Shown here: in pieces, positions 10,695 through 19,257 of the stretch
Layout: the number at the start of each line of letters is the position of its first letter
Position numbering within the stretch: position 1 is the first letter of the stretch
NCBI GenBank assembly: GCA_016218045.1
Contig: JACRFB010000056.1
Location: 1 to 64,000, forward strand
Direction: 5' to 3'
DNA length: 64,000 nt
Source: Ignavibacteriota bacterium
GTDB lineage: Bacteria; Bacteroidota; Ignavibacteria; SZUA-365
The notes under the pieces: model-generated
Seen by the model: the letters and a program-made list of their open reading frames with translations, nothing else
Database searches by the model: none
Told to the model about the DNA's origin: nothing
Translations under genes and position numbers: made by a program

Positions 10695-11658
10695 TCCGCT
10701 GCGTATCACACTCGGCGGCGGCGGCACCGACCTCGCGTCGTATTATCGCGACCATGGCGGTTTCCTGGTCGCGGCCGCCATCGACAAGTACGTGTATGTG
10801 ACGGCGATGCGTCCCTTCACGCCGGGTATCTACCTCAAGTACTCCAGTCTCGAGCACGTCGATGCCATCGAGGATGTGCAGCACCCCATCATCCGAGAAG
10901 CGCTGCGCCTCACCGAACAGGGCGTGCCGCAGATCGAGGTGACAGCCCTCGCCGACATTCCCGCGGGTACCGGACTCGGCTCGTCGGGCAGTTTCACCAC
11001 CGCTCTGCTCAAGGCACTGCATGCGTTTCATCACCGGCTGCTGCATCCGGGCGAACTCGCCGAACTCGCATGCCACATCGAGATCGACCGCCTCGGCGAG
11101 CCCATCGGCAAGCAGGACCAGTACATCGCGGCATACGGCGGCCTGACCTGTTTCACCTTTCACAACGACGGCACGGTCGAAGCCGAACCGCTGGCTCTCC
11201 CCGCCGACACTCTGTTCGATCTCGAGGACAATCTTCTCCTTTTCTTTACGGGATTCTCCCGCAGCGCGGGCAGCATACTGAAGGACCAGAAGGAACGCAG
11301 CGAAAAACTCGATGCCGCCATGCTCGAAAACCTTCACTACGTGAAGGACCTGGGACAGCGGTCGCGCCTCGCGCTCGAATCAGGCAACGCACACGCGTTC
11401 GGCATGCTGATGCACGAGCACTGGGAGCACAAAAAGAAACGCTCGGGCGGCATGAGCAATCCCGAGATCGACACGTGGTACGAACTCGCGCGCGCGAATG
11501 GCGCCGTGGGCGGCAAACTCGTCGGCGCGGGCGGTGGCGGCTTCCTGATGTTTTACGCCGAAGACCGCAACCGGCTGCGTAAAACCATGGCGCACGCGGG
11601 ACTTTCGGAAGTGCGCTTCCGCTTCGATTTTGAAGGAACAAAACTCGTCCTTTCGTGA
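10678..11658 (+). CDS. hddA: D-glycero-D-manno-heptose 7-phosphate kinase-like GHMP kinase
   Basis: This is a GHMP-superfamily kinase of about 326 residues. The start at 10678 gives IIARSPLRITLGGGGTDL, the typical HddA N-terminus, and the ATP loop is ADIPAGTGLGSSGSF. HddA phosphorylates D-glycero-alpha-D-manno-heptose 7-phosphate at O1 on the way to GDP-heptose. The adjoining nucleotidyltransferase, SIS and transaldolase genes fit that pathway. Related kinases of this clade act on other sugars, so the substrate is inferred from context. No GmhB-like phosphatase gene is in the window. Confidence 0.8.
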   Translation: MIIARSPLRITLGGGGTDLASYYRDHGGFLVAAAIDKYVYVTAMRPFTPGIYLKYSSLEHVDAIEDVQHPIIREALRLTEQGVPQIEVTALADIPAGTGLGSSGSFTTALLKALHAFHHRLLHPGELAELACHIEIDRLGEPIGKQDQYIAAYGGLTCFTFHNDGTVEAEPLALPADTLFDLEDNLLLFFTGFSRSAGSILKDQKERSEKLDAAMLENLHYVKDLGQRSRLALESGNAHAFGMLMHEHWEHKKKRSGGMSNPEIDTWYELARANGAVGGKLVGAGGGGFLMFYAEDRNRLRKTMAHAGLSEVRFRFDFEGTKLVLS

Positions 11659-12353
11659 GCCGGCCGGTCGCCATACTTGCGGGCGGACTCGCGACCCGGC
11701 TCGGCGATGCCGCGTCCCGCCTCCCAAAATCTCTCGTGGATGTCGCGGGCAAACCCTTTGTTGTGCATCAACTCGCACTGCTCGCCGCGGCCGGCTTCCA
11801 CGATGTGGTCTTCTGCATCGGGCATCTCGGATCGATGCTGCGCGACACGCTCGGCAACGGCGAACATCTGGGAATGTGTGTGCGATACAGCGATGAGGGC
11901 GACGTCCGCCTCGGCACGGGAGGCGCTCTGCGTCGCGCCCTGCCCATGCTCGGCGACTCGTTCCTGGTGCTGTACGGCGATTCCTACCTGCGCTGCGACT
12001 ACGCGGCAGTCGAGAACGCCTTTCACACAAGCGGCTGTGATGCCCTGATGACCGTGTACCGCAACGAGGGGGCGTACGATACAAGCAACGTCGTGTACGC
12101 GGACGGCCGTATCGTGCGGTACGACAAGACCGAGCGCACACCCGACATGCGGCACATCGATTATGGTCTCGGCGTATTCCGGTCGTCGGTCTTCACACCC
12201 TATCCCGAAGACGCGGCGTTTGATCTGGCGGAAGTCTATCACGCCTGCCTGCGCCGGGATTCACTCGCGGCCTATGAAGTCGCTGAGCGTTTCTACGAGA
12301 TCGGCTCACCCGCCGGACTCGCCGAGCTTCGGACCCTGCTGTCGCGTCCCTGA
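11655..12353 (+). CDS. hddC: Sugar nucleotidyltransferase, HddC-like
   Basis: This is a 232-residue GT-A-like nucleotidyltransferase. It opens with PVAILAGGLATRLGD followed by LPKSLVDVAGKPF, the NTP-binding signature. VLYGDSYLRCD supplies the metal-binding aspartate and LGTGGALRRAL the sugar-binding strand. Its start overlaps the kinase stop (GTGA). HddC attaches GMP to heptose 1-phosphate; size and context support that role, but a hexose-1-phosphate nucleotidyltransferase remains possible. Confidence 0.78.
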   Translation: MSRPVAILAGGLATRLGDAASRLPKSLVDVAGKPFVVHQLALLAAAGFHDVVFCIGHLGSMLRDTLGNGEHLGMCVRYSDEGDVRLGTGGALRRALPMLGDSFLVLYGDSYLRCDYAAVENAFHTSGCDALMTVYRNEGAYDTSNVVYADGRIVRYDKTERTPDMRHIDYGLGVFRSSVFTPYPEDAAFDLAEVYHACLRRDSLAAYEVAERFYEIGSPAGLAELRTLLSRP

Positions 12354-12484
12354 GCAGCATCCGTCACCGGCGGGTGCGTCCCGTTTTCACCTCGCGGCGT
12401 ATTGTCCCATATTCCACTTCTTCATCCGGTTGCGCCGCATGCGCGCGTGTCAACACCGGACTCACCGCAGATGTACTTCACACC

Positions 12485-13141
12485 ATGACATTTACCGAAC
12501 AGCATATCGCAGAATCGATTCGTATTCTGCAACTCGTCGACATCGAGGCCATCGACAGAACCGCGTCGCTGCTGGCCGACACACGTGAGCGCGGCGGGCG
12601 CCTCTTTTTTCTCGGCGTCGGCGGCAGTGCCGGAAACGCTTCCCATGCGGTGAACGATTTCCGCAAGCTGGCAGGCATCGAGACCTACACACCGACCGAC
12701 AATGTGTCGGAGTTGACCGCGCGCACGAATGATGAAGGATGGGCGACGGTGTTTGTCGAATGGTTGCGCTGCAGCCGTCTCACGCCCCGCGATCTTGTGT
12801 TTGTCCTATCGGTGGGCGGCGGCAATGCTGAGAAAAACGTCAGTCCGAACATCGTCTCCGCGTTGCAATTCGCGCGTGAGGCGGGGGCGTCGATCGCGGG
12901 GATTGTCGGGCGCGACGGCGGCTATACAGCGCAGGTCGCCGATGTGTGTATACTCGTCCCCACGGTGAATCCCGAGGCGGTGACACCACACACCGAAGCA
13001 TTCCAATCCCTCCTGCTGCATCTCCTCATTACACATCCCCTCGTCAAGCGCGCGGCAACCAAGTGGGAATCGGTTGCGGGCGCGGAATCCGCAGTACACA
13101 CTCCATCCACACATCCCAGCCCTCCGAAGCCCCATGCATGA
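12485..13141 (+). CDS. SIS-domain sugar isomerase, GmhA-like but divergent
   Basis: This is a SIS-domain protein of about 218 residues starting MTFTEQHIAES. FFLGVGGSAGNASHA and VLSVGGGNAEKN are the two phosphosugar-binding loops and the length matches phosphoheptose isomerase GmhA. Aligned by eye with E. coli GmhA, catalytic Glu65 falls on Asp and His180 on Gln. It may therefore isomerise a related ketose phosphate or use altered chemistry. The neighbours (heptose kinase, nucleotidyltransferase, transaldolase) suggest a sedoheptulose-7-phosphate substrate. The stop overlaps the transaldolase start by eight bases. Confidence 0.72.
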   Translation: MTFTEQHIAESIRILQLVDIEAIDRTASLLADTRERGGRLFFLGVGGSAGNASHAVNDFRKLAGIETYTPTDNVSELTARTNDEGWATVFVEWLRCSRLTPRDLVFVLSVGGGNAEKNVSPNIVSALQFAREAGASIAGIVGRDGGYTAQVADVCILVPTVNPEAVTPHTEAFQSLLLHLLITHPLVKRAATKWESVAGAESAVHTPSTHPSPPKPHA

Positions 13142-13856
13142 AAAATCCCTCCTCGATCTGAAAGTAAAAATCTTCGCCGACGGTGCCGACAAGGCGTCGA
13201 TGCTCGATCTTCACCGGCGTTCGTACATACGCGGTTTCACCACAAATCCCACCCTCATGCGCAAGGCGGGCGTGGTGGATTACCGTGAATTCGCGCGGGA
13301 GGTGCTCGCGGTGATCACCGACAGGCCTATCTCGTTCGAGGTGTTCACCGACACCGCCGAGGAAATGATACAGCAGGGCAGGGAGATCGCCTCGTGGGGC
13401 GAGAATGTGTACGTGAAGATTCCGGTGACAAACACACACGGCGTGTTTATGGGAGAAGTGATTCGCACGCTGGCGGCGGATCGTGTGAAGCTGAACGTGA
13501 CGGCGGTCATGACACTCGAGCAGACGCGCGAGATCGCCGCGTGCCTGTCGCACGATGTGCCGTCGATCGTGTCCATCTTTGCCGGCCGCATCGCCGACAC
13601 CGGACGTGATCCGCTTCCGATCATGCGCGAGGCCGTCGAAATACTCCGCCCGCTTCCGCATGCGGAACTGATCTGGGCGAGTCCGCGTGAACTCCTCAAC
13701 ATCTTTCACGCGGAGCAGGCCGGTTGCCACATCATCACCGTCACCGACGACATCATGAAAAAACTGCCGCTTATCGGAAAGGACCTCGACCTGTTCAGTC
13801 TGGAGACCGTGCGTATGTTCCACGGCGATGCCGAAGCCGCCGGATTCTCCCTGTGA
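13134..13856 (+). CDS. Transaldolase family protein (short, FSA/TalC-like)
   Basis: This is a 240-residue TIM-barrel protein. FTTNPTLMRKAGV is the N-terminal signature and VYVKIPVTNT carries the Schiff-base lysine. SIFAGRIADTGRDP and the strand WASPRELLN follow as in short transaldolases. The start at 13134 overlaps the SIS gene. A transaldolase embedded in a heptose cassette could produce sedoheptulose 7-phosphate for the isomerase (inference). It could instead act as a fructose-6-phosphate-type aldolase on a glycan precursor. Confidence 0.82.
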   Translation: MHEKSLLDLKVKIFADGADKASMLDLHRRSYIRGFTTNPTLMRKAGVVDYREFAREVLAVITDRPISFEVFTDTAEEMIQQGREIASWGENVYVKIPVTNTHGVFMGEVIRTLAADRVKLNVTAVMTLEQTREIAACLSHDVPSIVSIFAGRIADTGRDPLPIMREAVEILRPLPHAELIWASPRELLNIFHAEQAGCHIITVTDDIMKKLPLIGKDLDLFSLETVRMFHGDAEAAGFSL

Positions 13857-13908
13857 TTCCCGACAACGCACGGCTCGTTCTCTGAGCATCGGACAAAGGC
13901 AGATCAGC

Positions 13909-15390
13909 ATGCCAGGATCGTTCGGATCATCACCGGGAACACCGGCACCGGCCAGGCCGCTCGGGCGGTTCAGCCGGCTCTTTCTGTCGCCGCGGCGCAT
14001 GTTCTTCTTCATCGCGCAGATGACGATAACCCTGCCTGTTTTCCTCCTCTTTAAAATGCCGCACTATGCGACCGTCACATCGCTCCTCGGGTGGCTGATG
14101 CTGGAGGTTGTGGTGCTCTCGTGGTTGAGCTGGTACGGACACGACGACGTGCCGGTGCTGCCCGTGACGCTTTCGCTGTATGTGCTGTACTTCGCGCTCC
14201 CGATTTTTACTGTCGAGCATATTAAGCTCCTGTACTCGTATTTTTACGTCACCGACGCCCACTCGCAGCAGGTGCTGCTGATGGCGCTGCTCGCGGAGGT
14301 GTTCATCTGGATCGGCTGGGAGATAGGCCGGAAAAGAATGAAGCCGTTCCGTTGGGCGATACACGTGTCGGATACGGCGCTGCTGATCCTTGCCCTGGGC
14401 ATTGTCGTGTTCCAGATGGGCATGTTCGCGCTGTCGCAGACGTCCGCCGCGCCCACGCTCGGAAACTACTCACAGATCATCAACGGCGTTGCAAACCTGT
14501 ATCTGGCGCTTGGGATATTTTACTACTCCATTGAACGGCGCGGTGTAACCGTCTGGAACGTCCTGGGCATCGTCGCGATCATTGTGCTGCAGGTGGCCGT
14601 GTCGGTGAGCAGCACCATGCTGGGCGAAATGATACTGCCGTTTTTTGTCATCGGCGTGCTGAGCGTCCGTCGGAACAAAATCGTCACAATGACGGGACTC
14701 GTCGTGATGTTTGCCATCGCCGCCTTTCTCCAGCCCGTGAAACTCCAATACCGCGACGTGCTGAATCAGTTCGAGAAGACGGGAAAGACCTTCACCATCA
14801 CGGAAAAGGCGCAGTTGTATTTCACACTCGCCATGTATCACGCCTCCGGCGCGCCCCTGCCGCTCGTGTACGAGGGACATGAATCGGCGAAGCTGTCGAA
14901 CAGATTCTCGCTGCTGCCGCTGGCGTCGGTTCTCATCGACGAAACACCGTCGAGGATACCGTACCAGTATGGTTCGACGTTCGCGTATCTCTTCTATATT
15001 CCCGTTCCACGCTTTATATACAAGGATAAACCGACGGCGCAGGAGGCGAACATTTGGTTCGCGCAGTCGTATGGAATTCTCGATGAGGAACTGGCGAAAA
15101 CCACGAAGGTGGGCATCTCGCACCTCGGCGAGGTGTATGTCAATTTCGGCATCGCGGGCATCGTGCCGGTGTTCCTCATAGTCGGCTTGGTCCTTGGACG
15201 CATTTCGGTGCCCGCGTTCGCCCCCGACGCGACACAGGCGACAAAATGTATATACGTGGCGCTCATCCCGAACTTTCTTTCCATCGAAAGTACATTGACG
15301 GGATTCATCGCGAGCATCGTTTATACCCTGGTCCTGAGCACACTCATGCTGTGGGTGATGTCGAAATTCCGCTCTATCGTCCGACATTGA
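13909..15390 (+). CDS. Wzy-like O-antigen/oligosaccharide repeat-unit polymerase
   Basis: This membrane protein of about 493 residues has roughly ten hydrophobic segments and a large extracytoplasmic loop before the last few. That loop contains VPRFIYKDKPTAQEAN, resembling the PR-x-K-P region of O-antigen polymerases. The start ATG 13909 has AAGGCAG upstream. Wzy enzymes join undecaprenyl-linked repeat units in the periplasm. The assignment rests on topology, this motif and locus content, since the family is poorly conserved. Confidence 0.72.
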   Translation: MPGSFGSSPGTPAPARPLGRFSRLFLSPRRMFFFIAQMTITLPVFLLFKMPHYATVTSLLGWLMLEVVVLSWLSWYGHDDVPVLPVTLSLYVLYFALPIFTVEHIKLLYSYFYVTDAHSQQVLLMALLAEVFIWIGWEIGRKRMKPFRWAIHVSDTALLILALGIVVFQMGMFALSQTSAAPTLGNYSQIINGVANLYLALGIFYYSIERRGVTVWNVLGIVAIIVLQVAVSVSSTMLGEMILPFFVIGVLSVRRNKIVTMTGLVVMFAIAAFLQPVKLQYRDVLNQFEKTGKTFTITEKAQLYFTLAMYHASGAPLPLVYEGHESAKLSNRFSLLPLASVLIDETPSRIPYQYGSTFAYLFYIPVPRFIYKDKPTAQEANIWFAQSYGILDEELAKTTKVGISHLGEVYVNFGIAGIVPVFLIVGLVLGRISVPAFAPDATQATKCIYVALIPNFLSIESTLTGFIASIVYTLVLSTLMLWVMSKFRSIVRH

Positions 15391-15403
15391 TACACACAAC
15401 ACC

Positions 15404-16075
15404 ATGACGGAACAGGATCTCTCCTACCTCCGCTTCCTGCTGGCGCGGGGGCAAGTCATTTCAGGACCAGTCCTCGAACTCGGCGCCGGGTATGGCGGTG
15501 TGACAAGTGCGTCACTGATACTGGAAGCGGGCCTGCACTACGAAGCGACCGATCTGACGCCATCGTCGGGTGTGGCCCATGTCGCGAACTTTGAAAGCGG
15601 TGAAGGAGTCGAAACTATCCGCAGCGCGCAGCGCTACGGCACGGTGCTCGTCCTGAACGTGCTCGAACACACGTTCGATCCCATCTCCGTGGCGGACAAC
15701 GCCGTCTCACTGCTCCGCGAGGGCGGAACACTTGTCGCGATCACTCCCGTGGTGTGGCCCATTCACCACTATCCCATCGATTGCCATCGCCTGCTGCCGG
15801 ATTGGTATCGACGCTACGCGTCAACACGCGGACTGGAACTCGACGCCGATCTCTTCCACTACGTGCAATACGGTCCTGTTGGTTCATTCCTGGACGGCGA
15901 CGGACACGAACGCCTGCCCCTTCCTGCTGAGGGGCGAAAATTTCACAGGATGTGGTCACGCGGGATGCAAAAAATATTCAATACCTACGGGCGCGGCATG
16001 ACCAACGAGTCGCACATTGCGATTGGCTGCGTGTTGCGAAAAGCAGGGAACAGCGGCACGGATACACGTTCGTGA
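15404..16075 (+). CDS. Class I SAM-dependent methyltransferase
   Basis: This is a 223-residue protein. VLELGAGYGGVTSAS is SAM motif I, VLVLNVLEHTFDP the post-motif strand with the usual LEH, and LLREGGTLVAITP motif III. It starts 14 bases after the polymerase stop, so it is probably in the same transcript. It may methylate a sugar of the repeat unit; the target is unknown. Confidence 0.8.
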   Translation: MTEQDLSYLRFLLARGQVISGPVLELGAGYGGVTSASLILEAGLHYEATDLTPSSGVAHVANFESGEGVETIRSAQRYGTVLVLNVLEHTFDPISVADNAVSLLREGGTLVAITPVVWPIHHYPIDCHRLLPDWYRRYASTRGLELDADLFHYVQYGPVGSFLDGDGHERLPLPAEGRKFHRMWSRGMQKIFNTYGRGMTNESHIAIGCVLRKAGNSGTDTRS

Positions 16076-16188
16076 TGTGTATGGTCCCGTACCGGCGGCG
16101 CGCGCCAATCCATTCCGGGTAACCTCCCATCACCCGCATACTCCACATCACTCCATCGTTTTACCCGGCGGAACGGTTCGGCGGGCCG

Positions 16189-17289
16189 GTGCGTTCGCTG
16201 TTCGGGCTCTGTGCTGCGTTGACAGTCGAGGGCCTCGCCGCCGTCACGGTGTTGACGACCGACACGGCGGGACCGGCCACGGGCGATCGTCTGACAGCAC
16301 TTTCCGGGGTTGTACACGAGGAGTACGGATATCCGGTATACTATTGCAGAAAGGACGCCGGTGCCGATGTATCGACCGAGCTGCTCAGGCGTTTACCCCG
16401 TCTTGCGTCGGAGGCGGATTGTATCCATCTCACCGGTGTGTATTCTTTTCCGACCCTGCCGGTGCTGGCCTGGGCGCGGTATTATCACAAACCCGTTGTC
16501 TGGTCGCCACGCGGTTCCCTGCAGCTTTGGGATGGCAGGAGACGATCCGGAATAAAAAAAGTATATAATCACCTCGCTGCACTGACAGGGGATACGCGAC
16601 GTATTCTGTTGCATGTGACAAGCGAGGCCGAGCGCAACGATTCGCTCGCCGCGTTTCCGCGGTTGCGCTGTGCCATTGTGCCGAACGGCATCGATATCCC
16701 CGCCCAACCGACCCAGAGAACGATCCTGCCGGATCCCCGCCGTCTGCTTTTTGTGGGGCGGCTGCATCCGTCCAAGGCCCTCGAGCGCCTGATCGACGCG
16801 CTCGTGTTGCTGCCGGATCACACCGTGCACGTGTACGGCGATGGTGAACCCGGGTATGTGACGGCACTGAAGGAAAGGGCGAGGGAGGCGGGTGTGGACG
16901 GACGATGGATTTTCCATGGCGTGCTGCCCGGGGAAGAGAAGGGCGCGGTGTTTGCAGACGCCGGCATCTGCGTCGTGCCGTCGCACTCCGAGAATTTTGG
17001 TCTTGTCGTGGCGGAGGCGCTCGCGCATGGAGTCCCTGTCGTGGCCTCGACGGGCACTCCGTGGCAGGGTCTGGAAGAGCATGGCTGCGGGCGCTGGGTC
17101 GAGAACACGGCGGCATCTCTCGCTGCGGCGGTACTCGATCTGTGTCACGCGGATCTCACGGCGATTGGCGCGCGCGGGAGGGCGTGGATGCTCGACGAAT
17201 TCACCTGGAAATCGGTTGCGGAAAAAATGGCGAAAGTATATACAACACATCTCGCCGACTGCAACACGCTGGACGCCGTATCGCGATGA
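16189..17289 (+). CDS. Glycosyltransferase family 4 (start uncertain, probably further upstream)
   Basis: This is a GT4 enzyme. The C-terminal domain has PSHSENFGLVVAEALAHGVPVV (E-x7-E), preceded by VGRLHPSKALERL. The first standard start codon is GTG 16189, but the same frame upstream, after a TAA at 16120, reads RILHITPSFYPAERFGGP. That is the classic GT4 N-terminus with its glycine loop. The true protein therefore very likely begins near 16129 (ATC) or 16138 (ATA) with a rare start codon, or a base error hides an ATG. The gene ends overlapping the pssD-like ATG by four bases. Confidence 0.85.
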   Translation: MRSLFGLCAALTVEGLAAVTVLTTDTAGPATGDRLTALSGVVHEEYGYPVYYCRKDAGADVSTELLRRLPRLASEADCIHLTGVYSFPTLPVLAWARYYHKPVVWSPRGSLQLWDGRRRSGIKKVYNHLAALTGDTRRILLHVTSEAERNDSLAAFPRLRCAIVPNGIDIPAQPTQRTILPDPRRLLFVGRLHPSKALERLIDALVLLPDHTVHVYGDGEPGYVTALKERAREAGVDGRWIFHGVLPGEEKGAVFADAGICVVPSHSENFGLVVAEALAHGVPVVASTGTPWQGLEEHGCGRWVENTAASLAAAVLDLCHADLTAIGARGRAWMLDEFTWKSVAEKMAKVYTTHLADCNTLDAVSR

Positions 17290-17729
17290 AAGTGTGTGTT
17301 GTATCGTCCTGCGGGGGACATCTCACCGAGGTGCGGCAATTGCTGCAGGCCTATCGGGAATACGAACACTTCTATGTGTTGAACGACGCCGCGATACTGC
17401 CGCCCGACATGCGGAACTGCACGTATTTTATCAAACACTCGGAACGCGACCTCCTCTTTTTTGTGAACTTGTGGGAGGCCTTCACCATTCTCCGGCGCGA
17501 AAAACCACAGGCGATACTGAGCACCGGCGCTGGTCCGGCCGTGCCCTTTGCACTCGTCGGACGTTTTCTGTTCGGCATGCGCGTGATTTTCATCGAGACG
17601 TTTACACGCGCCACAGCCCCGTCGATGACCGGGAAAATCATGTATCGACTCGCCCACAGGTTTTACTACCAGTGGGAGGCGCTGGGGAAGTTCTTCCCCA
17701 AGGGAACATTCTGCGGACCCTTGGTATGA
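17286..17729 (+). CDS. Alg14/PssD-like glycosyltransferase subunit
   Basis: This is a 147-residue protein with MKVCVVSSCGGHLTEVRQL at the N-terminus and ILSTGAGPAVPFALVGR in the middle, the pattern of Alg14/PssD/EpsE-type membrane-anchored partners. It lacks the donor-binding half, which the next gene supplies. In known systems the pair forms one GT28-like enzyme, often a glucuronosyltransferase. It overlaps both neighbours by four bases, so the two subunits are probably made together. Confidence 0.85.
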   Translation: MKVCVVSSCGGHLTEVRQLLQAYREYEHFYVLNDAAILPPDMRNCTYFIKHSERDLLFFVNLWEAFTILRREKPQAILSTGAGPAVPFALVGRFLFGMRVIFIETFTRATAPSMTGKIMYRLAHRFYYQWEALGKFFPKGTFCGPLV

Positions 17730-18232
17730 GCACGTTTGTCGCCGTCGGCAATTCGAAGAATCCGTTTCCCCGCCTGCTGCAGGCCGTCGAGGAACTCGCA
17801 TCGCGCGGAGTCCTGCCGCAACCCGTTGTTGTACAGCATGGTCACACGCCGTTTCGTCCCGTCCACTGCGCCGCGCGCGATTTTCTGGACATGCAGGAAT
17901 TCGACGAGTATATAACGCACGCGGATCTTGTGATTTTGCAGGCGGGCGGAGGATCGGTGCTCACGGCGAAACAATCCGGCAAGATCCCCGTGCTGCTGCC
18001 GCGCAGGGCGGCACTCGGTGAAGTGGTGGATGATCATCAAATCGAGAATGCGCGCAATCTCGAAGCGCTCGGCGGAGTCGTGGTCGCCTGGGAAACCGAC
18101 GACCTCGCCGCATGTGTCGCCGAGGCATTGAGCAGGCAGCAGCAGGCGGTGACTCGCCGTGATGCGCCCGCGGTGGTCGCCATGGTCGCCGAGGATCTGC
18201 GCGCCATTGCCGCGCGCGCCGCCGCGCGATGA
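17726..18232 (+). CDS. Alg13/PssE-like glycosyltransferase subunit
   Basis: This is a 168-residue protein matching the C-terminal (donor-binding) domain of GT28 enzymes. ADLVILQAGGGSVLTAKQSG corresponds to the family's H/QAGxGS loop and PVLLPRRAALGEVVDDHQIE to the following conserved segment. It presumably pairs with the Alg14-like protein encoded just upstream. UDP-glucuronate from the locus's UDP-glucose dehydrogenase is a plausible donor (inference). Confidence 0.85.
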   Translation: MSTFVAVGNSKNPFPRLLQAVEELASRGVLPQPVVVQHGHTPFRPVHCAARDFLDMQEFDEYITHADLVILQAGGGSVLTAKQSGKIPVLLPRRAALGEVVDDHQIENARNLEALGGVVVAWETDDLAACVAEALSRQQQAVTRRDAPAVVAMVAEDLRAIAARAAAR

Positions 18233-18834
18233 AAAAGCCGTCGCCGCGAATCCACCTGCTTGTCCTGCTGCTCGCCTCCATCAGCGGGTACGGGATCGTC
18301 TCCTTCCCCGAATTGTTTGTGCAGTATGGCGATACACCCTGTGCCGCGGATCTGATCGTCGTTCCAGGAGGCGACAACGGCGAGCGCACCTTGAAGGCGG
18401 CGGAGTTGTACCACACCTCTCCCTCTGCCATGATACTCCTCATGGGGTATGATCACGGTCTGCTCGGAGCCGGAACATACCGGGCGGAGTGGCAGACCGA
18501 CTGGCTCAGCGAGCGCCACATACCTATCAGCGCGCTCCGCTATGATACCACTGCGCTTGGAACGTGGGATGAAGCCGAGGCGGCGCTCGAAATGGCTGAG
18601 ACGATACACGCGCGGAACGTGCTTGTTGTCACCGATCCGACACATGTGTTCCGCTGCAGAACAACCTATACACACATCTTTGACGGCAGCGGCATCGGCG
18701 TCCGTGTCATCGCCACACACCCATCCTGGTGGCGCGCGGAAAAATGGTGGTCGAATCATATCGCGGCAGCAAACGTTCTTGCCGAGCTACCGAAGCTGCT
18801 TGTCTACTTTTTCCGTGTGTTGGGTAGATGGTAG
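18229..18834 (+). CDS. YdcF/DUF218-like membrane-anchored protein
   Basis: This is a 201-residue protein with an N-terminal hydrophobic segment (about residues 9-25) followed by a DUF218 domain. LIVVPGGDNGERTLKAAELY and LVVTDPTHVFRCRTTY are the domain's typical strands. DUF218 proteins (YdcF, ElyC, SanA) are linked to envelope or lipid-carrier metabolism, but the biochemical role is unsettled. Its last codons GGT AGA TGG TAG are themselves units of a heptad array, so the repeat supplies the stop codon. The gene overlaps the preceding start by four bases. Confidence 0.75.
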   Translation: MKKPSPRIHLLVLLLASISGYGIVSFPELFVQYGDTPCAADLIVVPGGDNGERTLKAAELYHTSPSAMILLMGYDHGLLGAGTYRAEWQTDWLSERHIPISALRYDTTALGTWDEAEAALEMAETIHARNVLVVTDPTHVFRCRTTYTHIFDGSGIGVRVIATHPSWWRAEKWWSNHIAAANVLAELPKLLVYFFRVLGRW

Positions 18835-18932
18835 TTGGTAGATGGTAGATGGTAGATGGTAAATGGTAGATGGTAGGGGTGAGATGTACTGAGGGCGGTG
18901 TGAGGAGATAGGATACAGGATACAGGAGTTGG
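18824..18932. repeat. Heptad arrays (TAGATGG and GGATACA types)
   Basis: From 18824 to 18877 a 7-bp unit of the form TAGATGG (variants TAGTTGG, TAAATGG) repeats about seven times, starting inside the coding end of the DUF218 gene. A second run at 18904-18932 has GGAGATA, GGATACA, GGATACA, GGAGTTG. The two runs have different units but the same period. Confidence 0.85.
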
Positions 18933-18944
18933 TCCCGCTCCGTC

Positions 18945-19235
18945 GCCCCTCGACAAGCTCGCGGTGACACAGTTTCGCTCTCCCGCTGTCCCGTCGCGCT
19001 TCGACTCCGCTCAGCGAGACACTATTTCGTTGTTCCGCTGTCCCGCTCTCCCGCTCTCCCGCTCTCCCGCTGTCCCGTCGCGCTTCGACTCCGCTCAGCG
19101 AGACACTATTTCGTTGTTCCGCTGTCCCGCTGTCCCGTCGCGCTTCGACTCCGCTCAGCGAGACACTATTTCGTTCTCCCGCTGTCCCGCTCTCCCGCTG
19201 TCCCGCTGTCCCGCTGTCCCGTTCCCCTTTTCCCG
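18945..19235. repeat. Composite repeat: REP-like boxes and octad (CCCGCTGT) runs
   Basis: A box with CGACAAGCTCGCGGTGACAC at about 18957-18970 is followed by three copies of a box with CTTCGACTCCGCTCAGCGAG (beginning near 18993, 19077 and 19137). Between and after them run 8-bp units CCCGCTGT/CCCGCTCT. The first box is the reverse form of the element at 2055. The reading frame is open across the block, but the repeats make coding unlikely. With the arrays above, this fills the gap between the DUF218 and carbamoyltransferase genes. Confidence 0.85.
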
Positions 19236-19257
19236 TTCACAAAGCAGAATACGCAGT

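Noticed and set aside
18964-19257. N-terminal extension of the carbamoyltransferase
   Set aside because: The frame is open only because the repeats keep phase; the translated part is a repeat of DSAQRDTIS-like residues and the family starts at MYILGINAYHG.
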